Positions 33,674 through 43,552 are shown, counted from the first letter of the stretch. The stretch: 64,000 nucleotides of DNA from Flavobacterium sp. HJ-32-4 (GCF_022532105.1 NZ_CP092832.1:1240001-1304000), one strand, 5' to 3'. Notes: generated from the sequence alone by a model not told the origin. Translations and numbers: made by a program.

Positions 33674-35268
33674 AGAATTTTGCCGAACTCATACGCACCT
33701 TAGACAGTTCGAATAAGACATCGGCGAAGGTGGACGCGCTAACCGACTATTTTCGCCATGCCTCCGACGAAGATAAGGTCTGGACCATCGCCCTACTGTC
33801 GCATCGGCGGCCGCCCCGTCCGGTCAACACGACCCTGTTGCGCATGTGGGCCAACGAACTGGCCGGTATTCCGCTGTGGCTCTTCGAGGAAAGCTACCAC
33901 ATCGTAGGCGATTTGGCCGAGACCATCGCGCTGGTGGTTCCACCTTCGAACGAGCCGTCCGACAAGAGCCTCACCGAATTCTTACTCGAAATCATTGCGC
34001 TTCGAAGCAAGTCCGATGACGACAAAAAAGCATACCTGCAGTCAAACTGGAAAGGATTGGCCTATTACGAGCGGTTTGTCTTTACCAAACTCATCACCGG
34101 AAGTTTCCGCATTGGCGTGAGCCAAAAACTGATGACGCGGGCCCTGTCGAAAGCAGAAAATGTCGACGAAGACCTGTTGGCCTATAAGCTCATGGGCGAC
34201 TGGGATCCGGCGCGGACAACATTCCAGCAATTGGTGCGCGATGAACAAAGCCAGGACTATCTCTCAAAACCGTATCCGTTCTATCTTGCCTATCCCATCG
34301 AAGGGGTAATCGAAGACCTTGGTCGGGCTTCCGACTGGAGTGTCGAACACAAATGGGACGGCATCAGGTCGCAAACCATCCGCCGTGACGGTAAACTCTA
34401 CGTTTGGAGTCGCGGTGAAGAACTCGTCACCGACAAATACCCCGAGTTCAATGCCTTCCTTGATGCGATTCCCGACGGCACGGTCATCGATGGCGAGATC
34501 CTGCCTTTTCCTAATGGAGAAATCGGCTCGTTCAACGACTTACAAACCCGCATCGGGCGTAAGACCGTCACGCCGGCTTTACTAAAGGCAACACCGGTCA
34601 TTATCCGCGCTTACGACATCCTCGAGTGGGAAGGACAGGACGTCCGGGAGCGTACGTATGAAGAACGGCGGCAGTTGCTCGAACGTCTCTACGCCGACAT
34701 TGCCTCACCGTCGCTTCCCCTTCAATTATCGGAACGCCAATCGTTTTCTACTTGGGACGACGTGACAAAGGAGCGCGAACGGGCCCGGGAACTCCATTCC
34801 GAAGGTTTGATGCTGAAACGAAACGCTTCGCCGTACCAGGTGGGTCGTAAGAAAGGCGATTGGTGGAAGTGGAAAATAGAACCGTTGACGATTGACGCCG
34901 TACTGACGTATGCGATGCGCGGACACGGGCGCCGGTCGAACCTTTTTACCGATTATACGTTTGCGTTATGGCAGGAAACGGAAAACGGACGGGAACTGGT
35001 CACGTTCGCAAAAGCCTATTCCGGACTCACCGACGCCGAGTTCCGTAAGGTTGACGACTGGATCAAGAAAAATACCCTTGAGCGTTTCGGGCCCGTGCGC
35101 AGCGTAACGCCGGAACTGGTTTTCGAGATCGGATTCGAAGGCGTGGCGCTGTCGAAACGGCATAAAAGCGGCGTCGCCACACGGTTTCCGCGTATTTTAC
35201 GCTGGCGGCACGACAAAAAGATCGAAGACGCCAACTCGATCGAAGACCTTAAAAACCTGATCCCATGA
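33670..35268 (+). CDS. ATP-dependent DNA ligase of the ligase-associated repair operon
   Basis: A 532-residue ligase (TIGR04120 type) that seals nicks using ATP, unlike the NAD-dependent LigA used in replication. An N-terminal about 190-residue alpha-helical DNA-binding domain (RTLDSSNKTSAKVDALTDYF) precedes the nucleotidyltransferase core. The adenylated lysine is K228 in SVEHKWDGIRSQ. Motif III is VIDGEILPF, motif IIIa is IIRAYDILEWEGQD, motif IV is SEGLMLKRN, and motif V is GDWWKWKIEPLTID. The OB domain ends KSGVATRFPRILRWR. It overlaps the exonuclease upstream and the helicase downstream (ATGA at both), indicating coupled translation and a shared task. Confidence 0.95.
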   Translation: MKNFAELIRTLDSSNKTSAKVDALTDYFRHASDEDKVWTIALLSHRRPPRPVNTTLLRMWANELAGIPLWLFEESYHIVGDLAETIALVVPPSNEPSDKSLTEFLLEIIALRSKSDDDKKAYLQSNWKGLAYYERFVFTKLITGSFRIGVSQKLMTRALSKAENVDEDLLAYKLMGDWDPARTTFQQLVRDEQSQDYLSKPYPFYLAYPIEGVIEDLGRASDWSVEHKWDGIRSQTIRRDGKLYVWSRGEELVTDKYPEFNAFLDAIPDGTVIDGEILPFPNGEIGSFNDLQTRIGRKTVTPALLKATPVIIRAYDILEWEGQDVRERTYEERRQLLERLYADIASPSLPLQLSERQSFSTWDDVTKERERARELHSEGLMLKRNASPYQVGRKKGDWWKWKIEPLTIDAVLTYAMRGHGRRSNLFTDYTFALWQETENGRELVTFAKAYSGLTDAEFRKVDDWIKKNTLERFGPVRSVTPELVFEIGFEGVALSKRHKSGVATRFPRILRWRHDKKIEDANSIEDLKNLIP

Positions 35269-37730
35269 ACCGGAGCGACCAATTCGAAACAGCCGAACGG
35301 TGGTTCCAGGCGCAGGGGTGGAAAGCCTTTCCGTTCCAGAAGCAAACCTGGACGGCCTTCCTTCAGGGAAAAAATGGCTTATTGAACGCCCCAACCGGCA
35401 GCGGTAAGACTTATGCCCTCTGGATTCCGGTGGTGTTGGATTATTTAAAACGCCGGGAAGGAAAACGTCCGACTTCCGGTTTGAAGGCCATTTGGATCAC
35501 GCCGCTTCGGGCTTTGTCGGTCGAAATCAAACAGGCGGCCGAACGCGTGGTAGCCGACCTGGCGCCAGAGATGACGGTTGGCATTCGCACCGGCGATACC
35601 AGCACTTCGGAGCGCTCGAAACAACGCAATAAGATGCCCGATTTGTTGGTGACGACACCCGAAAGCCTGCAACTGTTGTTAGCGACCAAGGGCTATCCGG
35701 CTTTATTCGAACATTGCAGCGCCATCATCGTAGACGAATGGCACGAACTGCTCGGCACCAAACGCGGCGTGCAGATGGAGCTTGCGTTGTCACGACTGAA
35801 AACCATCGCCCCGAAAATGCGGATCTGGGGTATCTCGGCAACCATCGGGAACCTGCAACAGGCCCGCGACGTGTTGCTGGGGATGCAGTCGGAAGCATTG
35901 GAAAACTCTGTCCTCATCCGCGCCGACATCGACAAAAAAATCAAAGTAGTGTCGATCATTCCCGAGAAAATGGATACCTATCCCTGGCGAGGCCATATGG
36001 GGATCCACCTAATCGATGAGGTAGCCAAAATCATCAAAGCGAGTAAAACAACCCTGGTATTCACCAACGTGCGATCGGCCTGCGAACTGTGGTTCCAGCG
36101 GCTGTTGGAGAAATATCCGGAGTTCGCCGGCGAGATGGCCATGCACCACGGCAGTATCGACCGTGAAACCCGGCTTTGGGTGGAAGACGCGATCCGAAGG
36201 GAAGAACTGAAAGTGGTGGTCTGCACGTCGAGTCTGGATTTGGGGGTCGATTTCGCGCCCGTCGAATCGGTGGTGCAGGTCGGTGGCCCCAAAGGCGTCG
36301 CGCGGTTCATGCAACGGGCGGGCCGCAGCGGCCACCAGCCGGGCAAAGAGAGCGTCATCTATTTCCTTTCTACCTATGCGATGGAACTCGTAGAAGCCTC
36401 CGCCTTGCGAAAAGCCGTGGCACGCACTGTGGTGGAAGACCGCATCCCCTATCTCGACAGTTGGGATGTGTTGGTGCAATACCTCAATACCCTGGCCGTG
36501 TCGGATGGTTTTATTCCGGATGAGATTCGGGAGGAAGTGCGTTCGACCTTTTGCTTTCAGTCCATGAGTGATGCCGACTGGCAATGGATGCTGAATTTCA
36601 TTACCCAGGGCAGCCAGAGTTTGCAAGCCTACGACGAATATAAGAAAGTCGAGATACTGGAAGACGGGCGCTTCAAGATCAACAGTCGCGCCATTGCCAT
36701 GCACCATCGTATGTCAATCGGCACCATTGTGGGCGATGCCGTGATGCAGGTAAAATGGCTGGGTGGTGGCTATATCGGCACCATCGAGGAATGGTTTGTC
36801 TCGAAGTTGAAGCCGGGCGATGTGTTTACCTTTGCCGGTAAGAGCCTCGAGCTTTTCAAGATCAAGAACATGCAGGTATTGGTGCGCAAAGCGGAAGGCA
36901 AAAAATCGGGTCGACTGGCGAGCTGGCTGGGCGGACGGCTTTCGTTTTCGGCCCAGATGAGTGAGATGCTGCGGCAAGAGATGCATACGGTGAACACCGG
37001 ACACCTGACGCCGGAATTGAAAGCGATGGCGCCGATCTTCCAACGACAACAAAAAGAATCGATTGTGCCCGATGCGAACCAGTTTCTGATCGAAACCTTC
37101 AAAACGCGGGAAGGGTACCATGCTTTGTTCTATCCGTTCGAAGGACGGTTCGTGCACGAGGCCATGGCGAGCCTGCTGGCCTTCCGGATCAGCCTGCTGA
37201 CACCCATTACATTTTCACTGGCCTACAATGATTACGGATTCGAACTGTTGTCGGATCAGGAAATCGACCTGCAAAGCGTGCTCGACAATAACCTGTTTAG
37301 CACCTCGCACGTGCATGCCGACCTGCAGCGCAGCCTGAACGCCACGGAAATGGCACGGCGGAAGTTTCGGGATATCGCCGTTATCGCCGGACTCATTTTC
37401 ACGGGTTATCCGGGTAAGGTAATTAAGACGAAACAACTGCAGGCAAGTTCGGCCCTGCTGTTTGAGGTCTTCCGGGATTACGAACCCGACAACCTCCTGT
37501 TCCAACAGTCGTTTCGCGAAACGTTTGAACACCAGTTGCAGGAAGGACGTCTCATCGAAGCGTTGGAGCGTATCGGTGGACAGGAAATCGTCTGGCGGCG
37601 GTGCACCAAACCGACGCCGTTCAGTTTTCCGATCATCACCGACCGACTGCGGGAAAAACTGTCGTCGGAAACACTCGAAGAGCGCATCCGGAAGATGACG
37701 GCACAGTATATGAAAGGAGCGAACGCATGA
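35265..37730 (+). CDS. ligase-associated Lhr-like DEXH helicase
   Basis: An 821-residue superfamily 2 helicase (TIGR04121 type, related to the Lhr core). Walker A is NAPTGSGKTYALW (K48), motif II is IIVDEWHELLG (D157, E158, W159, H160), motif III is WGISATIGN, and motifs V and VI are CTSSLDLGVDFAPV and QRAGRSGHQPGK. A winged helix and a long C-terminal domain, characteristic of Lhr cores, follow. It should translocate on single-stranded DNA in the 3'-to-5' direction and unwind hybrids, as shown for Lhr proteins. It overlaps the ligase upstream and the phosphoesterase downstream by ATGA. Confidence 0.95.
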   Translation: MNRSDQFETAERWFQAQGWKAFPFQKQTWTAFLQGKNGLLNAPTGSGKTYALWIPVVLDYLKRREGKRPTSGLKAIWITPLRALSVEIKQAAERVVADLAPEMTVGIRTGDTSTSERSKQRNKMPDLLVTTPESLQLLLATKGYPALFEHCSAIIVDEWHELLGTKRGVQMELALSRLKTIAPKMRIWGISATIGNLQQARDVLLGMQSEALENSVLIRADIDKKIKVVSIIPEKMDTYPWRGHMGIHLIDEVAKIIKASKTTLVFTNVRSACELWFQRLLEKYPEFAGEMAMHHGSIDRETRLWVEDAIRREELKVVVCTSSLDLGVDFAPVESVVQVGGPKGVARFMQRAGRSGHQPGKESVIYFLSTYAMELVEASALRKAVARTVVEDRIPYLDSWDVLVQYLNTLAVSDGFIPDEIREEVRSTFCFQSMSDADWQWMLNFITQGSQSLQAYDEYKKVEILEDGRFKINSRAIAMHHRMSIGTIVGDAVMQVKWLGGGYIGTIEEWFVSKLKPGDVFTFAGKSLELFKIKNMQVLVRKAEGKKSGRLASWLGGRLSFSAQMSEMLRQEMHTVNTGHLTPELKAMAPIFQRQQKESIVPDANQFLIETFKTREGYHALFYPFEGRFVHEAMASLLAFRISLLTPITFSLAYNDYGFELLSDQEIDLQSVLDNNLFSTSHVHADLQRSLNATEMARRKFRDIAVIAGLIFTGYPGKVIKTKQLQASSALLFEVFRDYEPDNLLFQQSFRETFEHQLQEGRLIEALERIGGQEIVWRRCTKPTPFSFPIITDRLREKLSSETLEERIRKMTAQYMKGANA

Positions 37731-38374
37731 CGATTGTAATTGACGGGCACCATTTCGAACTCCACTGTTCGGGGGCGATGCTGTGGCGGGAGCGCCGGAT
37801 GTTGCTGATTTCGGATGTGCATATCGGAAAGGTGAGCCACTTTCGCCAACACGGCGTGGCCATTCCGCCCGTTTCGGCGGAGGCGAATTTCCGTAAACTG
37901 GCCAAAGTGGTCGACCATTTTCAACCGGAGACGATCCTGTTCCTTGGCGATCTTTTCCACAGCCGGAAGAACCGCGAATGGCAGCTTTTCGAAGACTGGA
38001 TCTCGGGTGTTGACGCGCGGGTAGTGTTGGTGGAAGGAAATCACGACGTGATTGCCAGACGGCATTACGATGAGTTGGGCGTAGTGGTTTGCGAGGAATT
38101 GGTGTACGAGGGTTTTTTGTTTACCCATCATCCGACCAATCGCGACGGCTACTTTAATTTTGCCGGACACATCCACCCCGGGATCGTATTGCGAAGTACG
38201 GGCCGCACGTCGTTGCGGTTGGCCTGTTATTTCAGAAGAGGCCAACAATTGATCCTTCCGGCCTTTGGTGAGTTCACCGGTAAATACACCCTCGAACCCG
38301 AAGAAGGCGACGCGGTTTGGGTGGTGACGAAGGAAGCGGTGTTGCAGGTGTTTGGGGCAGCTTCGGGATCCTAA
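37727..38374 (+). CDS. pdeM: ligase-associated DNA damage response endonuclease PdeM
   Basis: A 215-residue calcineurin-like metallophosphoesterase. All metal motifs are present: LLISDVHIGK (D30, H32), ILFLGDLFHSRKN, VLVEGNHDVI (N105, H106), FLFTHHP and FAGHIHPG. Related proteins in Lhr operons are manganese-dependent DNA endonucleases or phosphodiesterases. The ATG overlaps the helicase stop (ATGA); a longer frame starting upstream lies wholly inside the helicase and is not used. It ends the four-gene operon. No regulator or other partner is attached. Confidence 0.93.
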   Translation: MTIVIDGHHFELHCSGAMLWRERRMLLISDVHIGKVSHFRQHGVAIPPVSAEANFRKLAKVVDHFQPETILFLGDLFHSRKNREWQLFEDWISGVDARVVLVEGNHDVIARRHYDELGVVVCEELVYEGFLFTHHPTNRDGYFNFAGHIHPGIVLRSTGRTSLRLACYFRRGQQLILPAFGEFTGKYTLEPEEGDAVWVVTKEAVLQVFGAASGS

Positions 38375-38724
38375 CGCGATGATATGAGCCGTTTGGTGCG
38401 CAAGCGAAACCCCCGGGGCTTAGACCTCAAAGGTTTTCAAAACCTTTGAGGTCTAAAGGTCACAAAAAAACCGGATTCGCCTTTACGGGAAAACCACCTA
38501 TTTTGTTAAATTTTACCATTGACATCCTATAACAACAGCATTTCAAGCGTGAAGCCAACCGCGTGAGGGATTGAGGTGGTAGCCTTTTTGCCCCGGGATG
38601 TCAAGAAAACGAATCTTGAAAAAACTTACCGTTGACACACAGTCGGGCAAAAAGCTAAAGACGAAAGCCCGACCCGCAGGGGCACGCCAAAAAAAGGAGT
38701 TAGGAGTTAGGGGACAGGGGTCGC
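38375..38724. other. 350-base gap with a palindrome and other short repeats
   Basis: Apart from the palindrome at 38421-38455 it holds a GC-rich inverted stretch (CGGGC near 38643 and GCCCG near 38668) and a short tandem GAGTTAG (around 38697-38710). No coding frame can be supported. No clean terminator follows pdeM. Confidence 0.6.
38421..38455. repeat. 35-base palindromic element, copy 2
   Basis: A perfect inverted repeat with 17-base arms (TAGACCTCAAAGGTTTT) and one central base. The inner 33 positions are the same as in copy 1 at 32470 except for the central base. Confidence 0.9.
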
Positions 38725-39111
38725 TTAATTGATCGCAAAGGGTGCACTCAACTTAAATGCCGGGACGATTACCTTGAAGTTGCGGGTGCTGGTGAAATTG
38801 ACCATGTTGAAATAACCCCGCATGGCACCAAAGGGCGACGACAGCAGGCAACCGGAACTGTAGGTGTGGGTCTCACCGGGTTTCAGAACCGGCTTTTTGC
38901 CGATGACGCCTTCGCCATCGACGATTTCGGTTTCACTGAGCGAATCAAAGATCTCCCAGTGGCGCGTGATGAGCTGCACCGAGTCTTTGCCGTGGTTCTC
39001 GATGGTAATCTCGTAACTGAAGGCAAAGTGGATTTTGTAGTTCTTGAAGTAGGTGCCTTCAAAACTGGTCTTGACTGAAATCTTGATCCCCCTCGTTATT
39101 TGTGAAACCAT
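38725..39111 (-). CDS. apaG: ApaG-domain protein
   Basis: A 128-residue protein with one ApaG (DUF525) beta-sandwich domain. It starts MVSQITRGIKISVKTSFEGT. Conserved parts are FSYEITIENHG, VQLITRHWEIFDSLSETEIV, GVIGKKPVLKPGETHTYSSG and GAMRGYFNMV. The family was first linked to cobalt and magnesium resistance in Salmonella; its biochemical action is unknown, and in F-box proteins of eukaryotes the domain binds partners. Length is normal (about 125). The minus-strand element TAACTTTG at 39143-39136 could be its -7 promoter box. Confidence 0.93.
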   Translation of the reverse strand: MVSQITRGIKISVKTSFEGTYFKNYKIHFAFSYEITIENHGKDSVQLITRHWEIFDSLSETEIVDGEGVIGKKPVLKPGETHTYSSGCLLSSPFGAMRGYFNMVNFTSTRNFKVIVPAFKLSAPFAIN

Positions 39112-39135
39112 CTTAGGCTAAGCGCATTAACATCC

Positions 39136-39143
39136 CAAAGTTA
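39136..39143 (-). promoter_or_regulatory. -7 promoter element of apaG
   Basis: TAACTTTG on the minus strand fits TAnnTTTG, 24 bases before the apaG start. No clear -33 element. Confidence 0.4.
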
Positions 39144-39186
39144 CAAAAAAAGCGGGGAAAAGCCGGTCCGCAGCGTTAAATTTTGG

Positions 39187-40431
39187 TCAATTGACAATGT
39201 CAACCGACGAGGCGACGCCTTTGCCCACTACGCGGTCATAACGCTGTCCGTTTTCCCGATAGTATACAATGGCAAAATAATCGTTCTCGGTTTGGTAGAA
39301 GTTCCCATCGAGCGCGTTCTCAAAATCGATTTTACCTGTAGCGTCGGCTAATACGTACTGGTAGTTCGTGAACCCCTGTTTGATCAGCACCGCCTTTTCA
39401 TAAACCGCCTTCTTTTCGTTGTACTCCATTTTGAACTCCGGCGTCAGGGCGTAGTTGTTGAACATGCCAGTGATGTATACGTCACTCTTGCCGAAATAAG
39501 CGGGTGCAGAAAGGGTGAAGAACGTCCAGACATAATCCGATTCTATATTCGGGTCCTGCGAATTCACACGCATGGGCAGGAACCAGCCATTTTTATCAGG
39601 TGCAAAGGTGTACGGTTTGGCACCGGCGGCTTCATGGGTATACAAGTAGGCATTATACGTTTCATTGGCATCGATACGCCCAACGAAATTGGTGGCCGCC
39701 CTGACGTCTTTGTTCTCAAACCACAGGAACTCATTCCCAGCCCAGAATTGGGTTTCACGGTCGTAGCGGTAAATCAGGTCGTTGCCCATCGTGAACATGG
39801 GTTTCACGTTGGTAATGGCATTGTCGAAGCGGCCGTTCTGCAAAAGCATGACTTTCACGTTCTGCAGGGGCGACTGGAAGTTGATGGTCGTCGACTTAAT
39901 CGAAAATTCAAGGTTGTGCTTAAAATTGACATCGCGCACCTGCCGCGCGCGTTTCACCTGCATGGGCACCGAGACCAGGTTTTCATAGAGAATAAACTTC
40001 CGCGAAAAAACCACTTCGTGGTCGTCGTTCAGAATCTTCAGTATGTAGTTGCCGCTGACCCGAAATCGCATGAATTTGTTGGGAAACGGAAGCGTGTAAT
40101 GCGAATACAACTGCAGCGTATTAAAGGAGTTGAGGTACTGCACGATGCGCTGGTCATCCAATCCGGTGATGTATTCGGCCTTGTTCAACTGCGACGGCTG
40201 CCAGTCGTAGTCACAGTGCACCACCTGAAAATAATAATTCGCCTCATCGCCGAAAAGGTCGTCGAACTCAAAGGTGAAGTTGTCGCCCAGGGGAAATATA
40301 GGCACGACGGTCTGTCCGTTTTGCACGAACGCGGCACTTTTGATATTATAAGGCGGCGCTACCTCATGTTCCTGCGCGTGCATCGGGCACACAAAGGCTA
40401 AAACGAGCAACAATGTACAGACGATTTTCAT
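39187..40431 (-). CDS. type IX secretion system plug protein (DUF5103)
   Basis: A 414-residue exported protein with signal peptide MKIVCTLLLVLAFVCPMHA. The DUF5103 N-terminal domain is seen in PPYNIKSAAFVQNGQTVVP, FEFDDLFGDEANYYFQVVHC and DYDWQPSQLNKAEYITG, and the rest consists of Ig-like beta domains. In Flavobacterium johnsoniae the protein of this family is the Plug that closes the periplasmic end of the SprA outer-membrane channel in its resting state. Together with the T9SS cargo genes in this window it supports an active type IX system. The frame is open 86 codons further upstream but without a signal, so the later start was used. Divergent from the M16 peptidase. Confidence 0.88.
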   Translation of the reverse strand: MKIVCTLLLVLAFVCPMHAQEHEVAPPYNIKSAAFVQNGQTVVPIFPLGDNFTFEFDDLFGDEANYYFQVVHCDYDWQPSQLNKAEYITGLDDQRIVQYLNSFNTLQLYSHYTLPFPNKFMRFRVSGNYILKILNDDHEVVFSRKFILYENLVSVPMQVKRARQVRDVNFKHNLEFSIKSTTINFQSPLQNVKVMLLQNGRFDNAITNVKPMFTMGNDLIYRYDRETQFWAGNEFLWFENKDVRAATNFVGRIDANETYNAYLYTHEAAGAKPYTFAPDKNGWFLPMRVNSQDPNIESDYVWTFFTLSAPAYFGKSDVYITGMFNNYALTPEFKMEYNEKKAVYEKAVLIKQGFTNYQYVLADATGKIDFENALDGNFYQTENDYFAIVYYRENGQRYDRVVGKGVASSVDIVN

Positions 40432-40567
40432 TCGGGAAGGATTCAGGCTCGTAAATATAACAAATAACGACGCGCCATCCCACCTGTGGACGAATGTTAA
40501 AGAAACGCAATAATAGGACGGTTCCGGAGTTTTAATAGCTACATTTCCATAAACAAAACCATTTAGC

Positions 40568-43378
40568 ATGAAACAACTCCACAAGACGTGGCTGTTTCTG
40601 TTGGCCTTGCCGCTTTGCGCCGGGGCACAGGAACTGAAGCCCGACACCAAAATCCCGTTCGATCCGGCTGTACGCACCGGGAAACTCAAAAACGGACTTA
40701 CCTACTACATCCGCCGTAACACCAAACCGGAAAACAAGGTCGACCTGCGCCTGGTCGTAAACGCCGGGTCGTTGATGGAAAATGACGACCAGCAAGGACT
40801 CGCCCACTTCATGGAACACATGAATTTCAACGGCACCAAGCGCTTCCCGAAGAACGCCCTGGTCGACTACCTGCAAAGCATCGGGGTGAAATTCGGGCAA
40901 CACCTGAATGCCTATACCAGCTTTGATGAAACGGTCTATTTCCTTCCCATCCCGTCAGACGATCCGCAGAAACTGGAGAAAGGTTTCCAGATCATCGAAG
41001 ACTGGGCTTTTAATGCCAACCTCACTCCGGAGGAGATCGACAAGGAGCGGGGCGTGGTGTTGGAAGAATACCGCCTCGGACTCGGCGCCGACAAGCGGAT
41101 GGAAGACCGTTACCTTCCTAAAATGCTCTACAAATCACGGCATGCCGAGCGTCTTCCCATCGGAAAAAAAGAGATTCTCCAGAATTTTACCTACGATAAA
41201 ATCGTCAATTTCCACAAAGACTGGTACCGCCCGGATCTGATGGCGGTGATCGTCGTTGGCGATATCGACGTGGATGCGATGGAAAAGAAAGTAAAAGAAC
41301 ACTTCGCTTCCTACGCCAATCCGAAGAAGGAGCGGCCGCGGCAGGTCTACAGCCTTCCAAACCACAAGGAGACCTTCGTGTGCATCGAAAGCGACAAAGA
41401 AGCATCGGGCACGCAGATCCAGTTGATGTATAAGGATTACGATGTCAAGAAGCCGCAGGTGACCATCGCCGACGGCCGTAAGGATTTTATCGAAGGCCTT
41501 TATGCTACTATGCTCAACAACCGCCTACAGGAGCTGACGAATTCGCCGACCCCGCCGTTCACCTACGGATTTTCGTACCACGGCGGCACCTATGCCCGCG
41601 ACAAAGAAGCCTACCAATCGTTTGCGATGGTAGAGGAAGACAAGGTGCTGCCGGCCCTCAAGACACTCGCCCTTGAAAACGCCCGCGCCCAAAAATACGG
41701 ATTTACCCAGTCGGAGCTTGACCGCGCAAAATCAGAGATTATGGTCCAATACGAAAGTGCCTACAAAGACCGCAACAAGTCGGAATCGGCGAACTTCGTA
41801 AGCGAATACCAGTCGCACTTCCTTGAGCAAACGCCGTCGCCGGGTATCGAGTGGAATTACGAAGCCATCAAGCAGTTGCTGCCGGGCGTTACGCTCGAAG
41901 AGGTCAATGCTGCCGCCAAAGGCTATGTGAAAGACGACAACCGCGTGATCGTGATAACCGGACCGGAAAAAGACGGACTGAAGAAAGTGACCGAAGCGGA
42001 AGTCCTGGCGGCACTCGCCATCAACGATGCCGAAGTCACGCCGTATGAAGATGTGGCCATCGCCCAAAGCCTTCTCCGCAATCCGGTGAAAGCCGGCTCG
42101 GTGGTAAAAAAAGAAACCGACGAGAAAATCGGAGCCGTCACCCTCACGCTGTCTAATGGTGCCAAAGTGACCTACAAAAAGACCGATTTCAAAAACGATG
42201 AAGTCATGATGGAAGGCATTAGCCTCGGAGGATCGAATTTCTTCACCGACGACGAGATGAAGAAAACCCAGTTCGCCATGGGCGCGCTCACCGAAGCGGG
42301 CTTCTCCGGACTAAAAGTAAACGACATCAACAAGTTCATGTCGGGCAAGATTGCCGGTGCGTCACCCTATGTATCGGCGGCTACCGAAGGCATCCGGGGT
42401 TCCGCGACACCGAAAGACCTTGAATACCTCTTCCAGATGGTCTATGCCTACTTCACCGATCTTAACCTCGACAAAGAGGCGTTCGATGGCTACCGCCAGA
42501 AGCAATCGGCGTTCTACAAGAACATGATGTCGGAGCCGACCATGTACTTCCAACAGGAATTCTATACCTACCTGAACTCGCAAAACCCGCGTTTCAACGG
42601 TATCGTTCCGACTGACAAAACCTGGGATGCCACCGATTACGAACTGGCCTATCGCAAGTATAAAGAGCGTTTCGCCGATGCCGGTGACTTCCATTTCTAT
42701 TTCGTAGGCAACATCGACGATGCAGCGATCGAAGCGTTCGCCGCGCAATACCTGGCGTCGCTGCCGTCAAAAGGTACGCACGAACAGCCGAAAGACCCGG
42801 GCTACCGCTTCATCCGCGGCGATCTCAAAAAGGTGGTCAACAAAGGGCAGGATCCGAAGAGTACGGTCAACATCATGTACTATGGTGACACCACCTATTC
42901 TCCGAAGGAAGCCTTCGCTCTGCAGGCGCTCGGCGAGGTACTTACCATCAAACTGATCGAGGAACTCCGCGAAAATGAAAGCGGCGTATACGGCATCAGC
43001 GCCCGCGGCGGCATGAACAAAGTGCCGTATGGCAGCTATAACTTCAACATTTCATTCCCATGCGGACCCGAAAATGCCGAGAAACTGACCGCTTCCGCCC
43101 TGCGCGAGTTGCAGAAGATCATCGACAAGGGTCCGGAAGAAAAAGACCTCGTGAAATTCCGCGAAGCCGAACTGCTGGAATACAAGAAGAACGCAAAAGA
43201 AAACCGCTTCTGGCTGACGAACTTCACGCGTTCGTATATCAACGGCGTGTCACCGGCCGACGTGCTCGAGACCGAGAAGAAGATCAATTCGATTACGGCG
43301 GCCGACCTGCAGGCCGTCGCCAAAAAATACCTGACGAAAGAGAAAATCATCGGAATGCTCCTGCCCGAGAAGAGCTGA
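40568..43378 (+). CDS. M16-family zinc metallopeptidase (two tandem units)
   Basis: A 936-residue exported peptidase of the pitrilysin/insulinase family. The signal peptide is MKQLHKTWLFLLALPLCAGA. The inverted zinc motif HFMEH is at residues 80-84, with the third ligand Glu in DKERGVVLEEYRL about 75 residues on. An N-terminal active unit and an inactive C-terminal unit (starting near DEKIGAVTLTLSNGAKVTY) form a clam-shell that holds unfolded peptides. In the periplasm it would degrade peptides up to moderate size. TACATTTC at 40540 is close to a -7 element. A terminator follows. Length and motifs are normal for Bacteroidota. Confidence 0.95.
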   Translation: MKQLHKTWLFLLALPLCAGAQELKPDTKIPFDPAVRTGKLKNGLTYYIRRNTKPENKVDLRLVVNAGSLMENDDQQGLAHFMEHMNFNGTKRFPKNALVDYLQSIGVKFGQHLNAYTSFDETVYFLPIPSDDPQKLEKGFQIIEDWAFNANLTPEEIDKERGVVLEEYRLGLGADKRMEDRYLPKMLYKSRHAERLPIGKKEILQNFTYDKIVNFHKDWYRPDLMAVIVVGDIDVDAMEKKVKEHFASYANPKKERPRQVYSLPNHKETFVCIESDKEASGTQIQLMYKDYDVKKPQVTIADGRKDFIEGLYATMLNNRLQELTNSPTPPFTYGFSYHGGTYARDKEAYQSFAMVEEDKVLPALKTLALENARAQKYGFTQSELDRAKSEIMVQYESAYKDRNKSESANFVSEYQSHFLEQTPSPGIEWNYEAIKQLLPGVTLEEVNAAAKGYVKDDNRVIVITGPEKDGLKKVTEAEVLAALAINDAEVTPYEDVAIAQSLLRNPVKAGSVVKKETDEKIGAVTLTLSNGAKVTYKKTDFKNDEVMMEGISLGGSNFFTDDEMKKTQFAMGALTEAGFSGLKVNDINKFMSGKIAGASPYVSAATEGIRGSATPKDLEYLFQMVYAYFTDLNLDKEAFDGYRQKQSAFYKNMMSEPTMYFQQEFYTYLNSQNPRFNGIVPTDKTWDATDYELAYRKYKERFADAGDFHFYFVGNIDDAAIEAFAAQYLASLPSKGTHEQPKDPGYRFIRGDLKKVVNKGQDPKSTVNIMYYGDTTYSPKEAFALQALGEVLTIKLIEELRENESGVYGISARGGMNKVPYGSYNFNISFPCGPENAEKLTASALRELQKIIDKGPEEKDLVKFREAELLEYKKNAKENRFWLTNFTRSYINGVSPADVLETEKKINSITAADLQAVAKKYLTKEKIIGMLLPEKS

Positions 43379-43400
43379 TTGTTGATGGCCCTTTACAAGA

Positions 43401-43432
43401 AAAGCCTGTCCGTTTCGGATGGGCTTTTTTTT
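43401..43432 (+). terminator. intrinsic terminator after the M16 peptidase
   Basis: AAAGCCTGTCCG and CGGATGGGCTTT form a 12-base stem with two G-U pairs around TTT, followed by a T-run. Confidence 0.88.
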
Positions 43433-43487
43433 AGTTGGCAGTAGTTAGTAGTTAGTAGTCAGTTGGCAGTGGGTCCGTCGTGTTTAC

Positions 43488-43504
43488 AACCTCCAAGGTT
43501 TGCG
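43488..43504. repeat. half of a palindromic element
   Basis: AACCTCCAAGGTTTGCG looks like one arm of the palindrome family at 32470 and 38421 (AACCT, x, CAAGGTTT). The opposite arm is missing. Confidence 0.5.
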
Positions 43505-43552
43505 AAGGAGGAGCAAGGAGCAAGTGCACGTCGTATCCTCGCCCGTCCTTCT

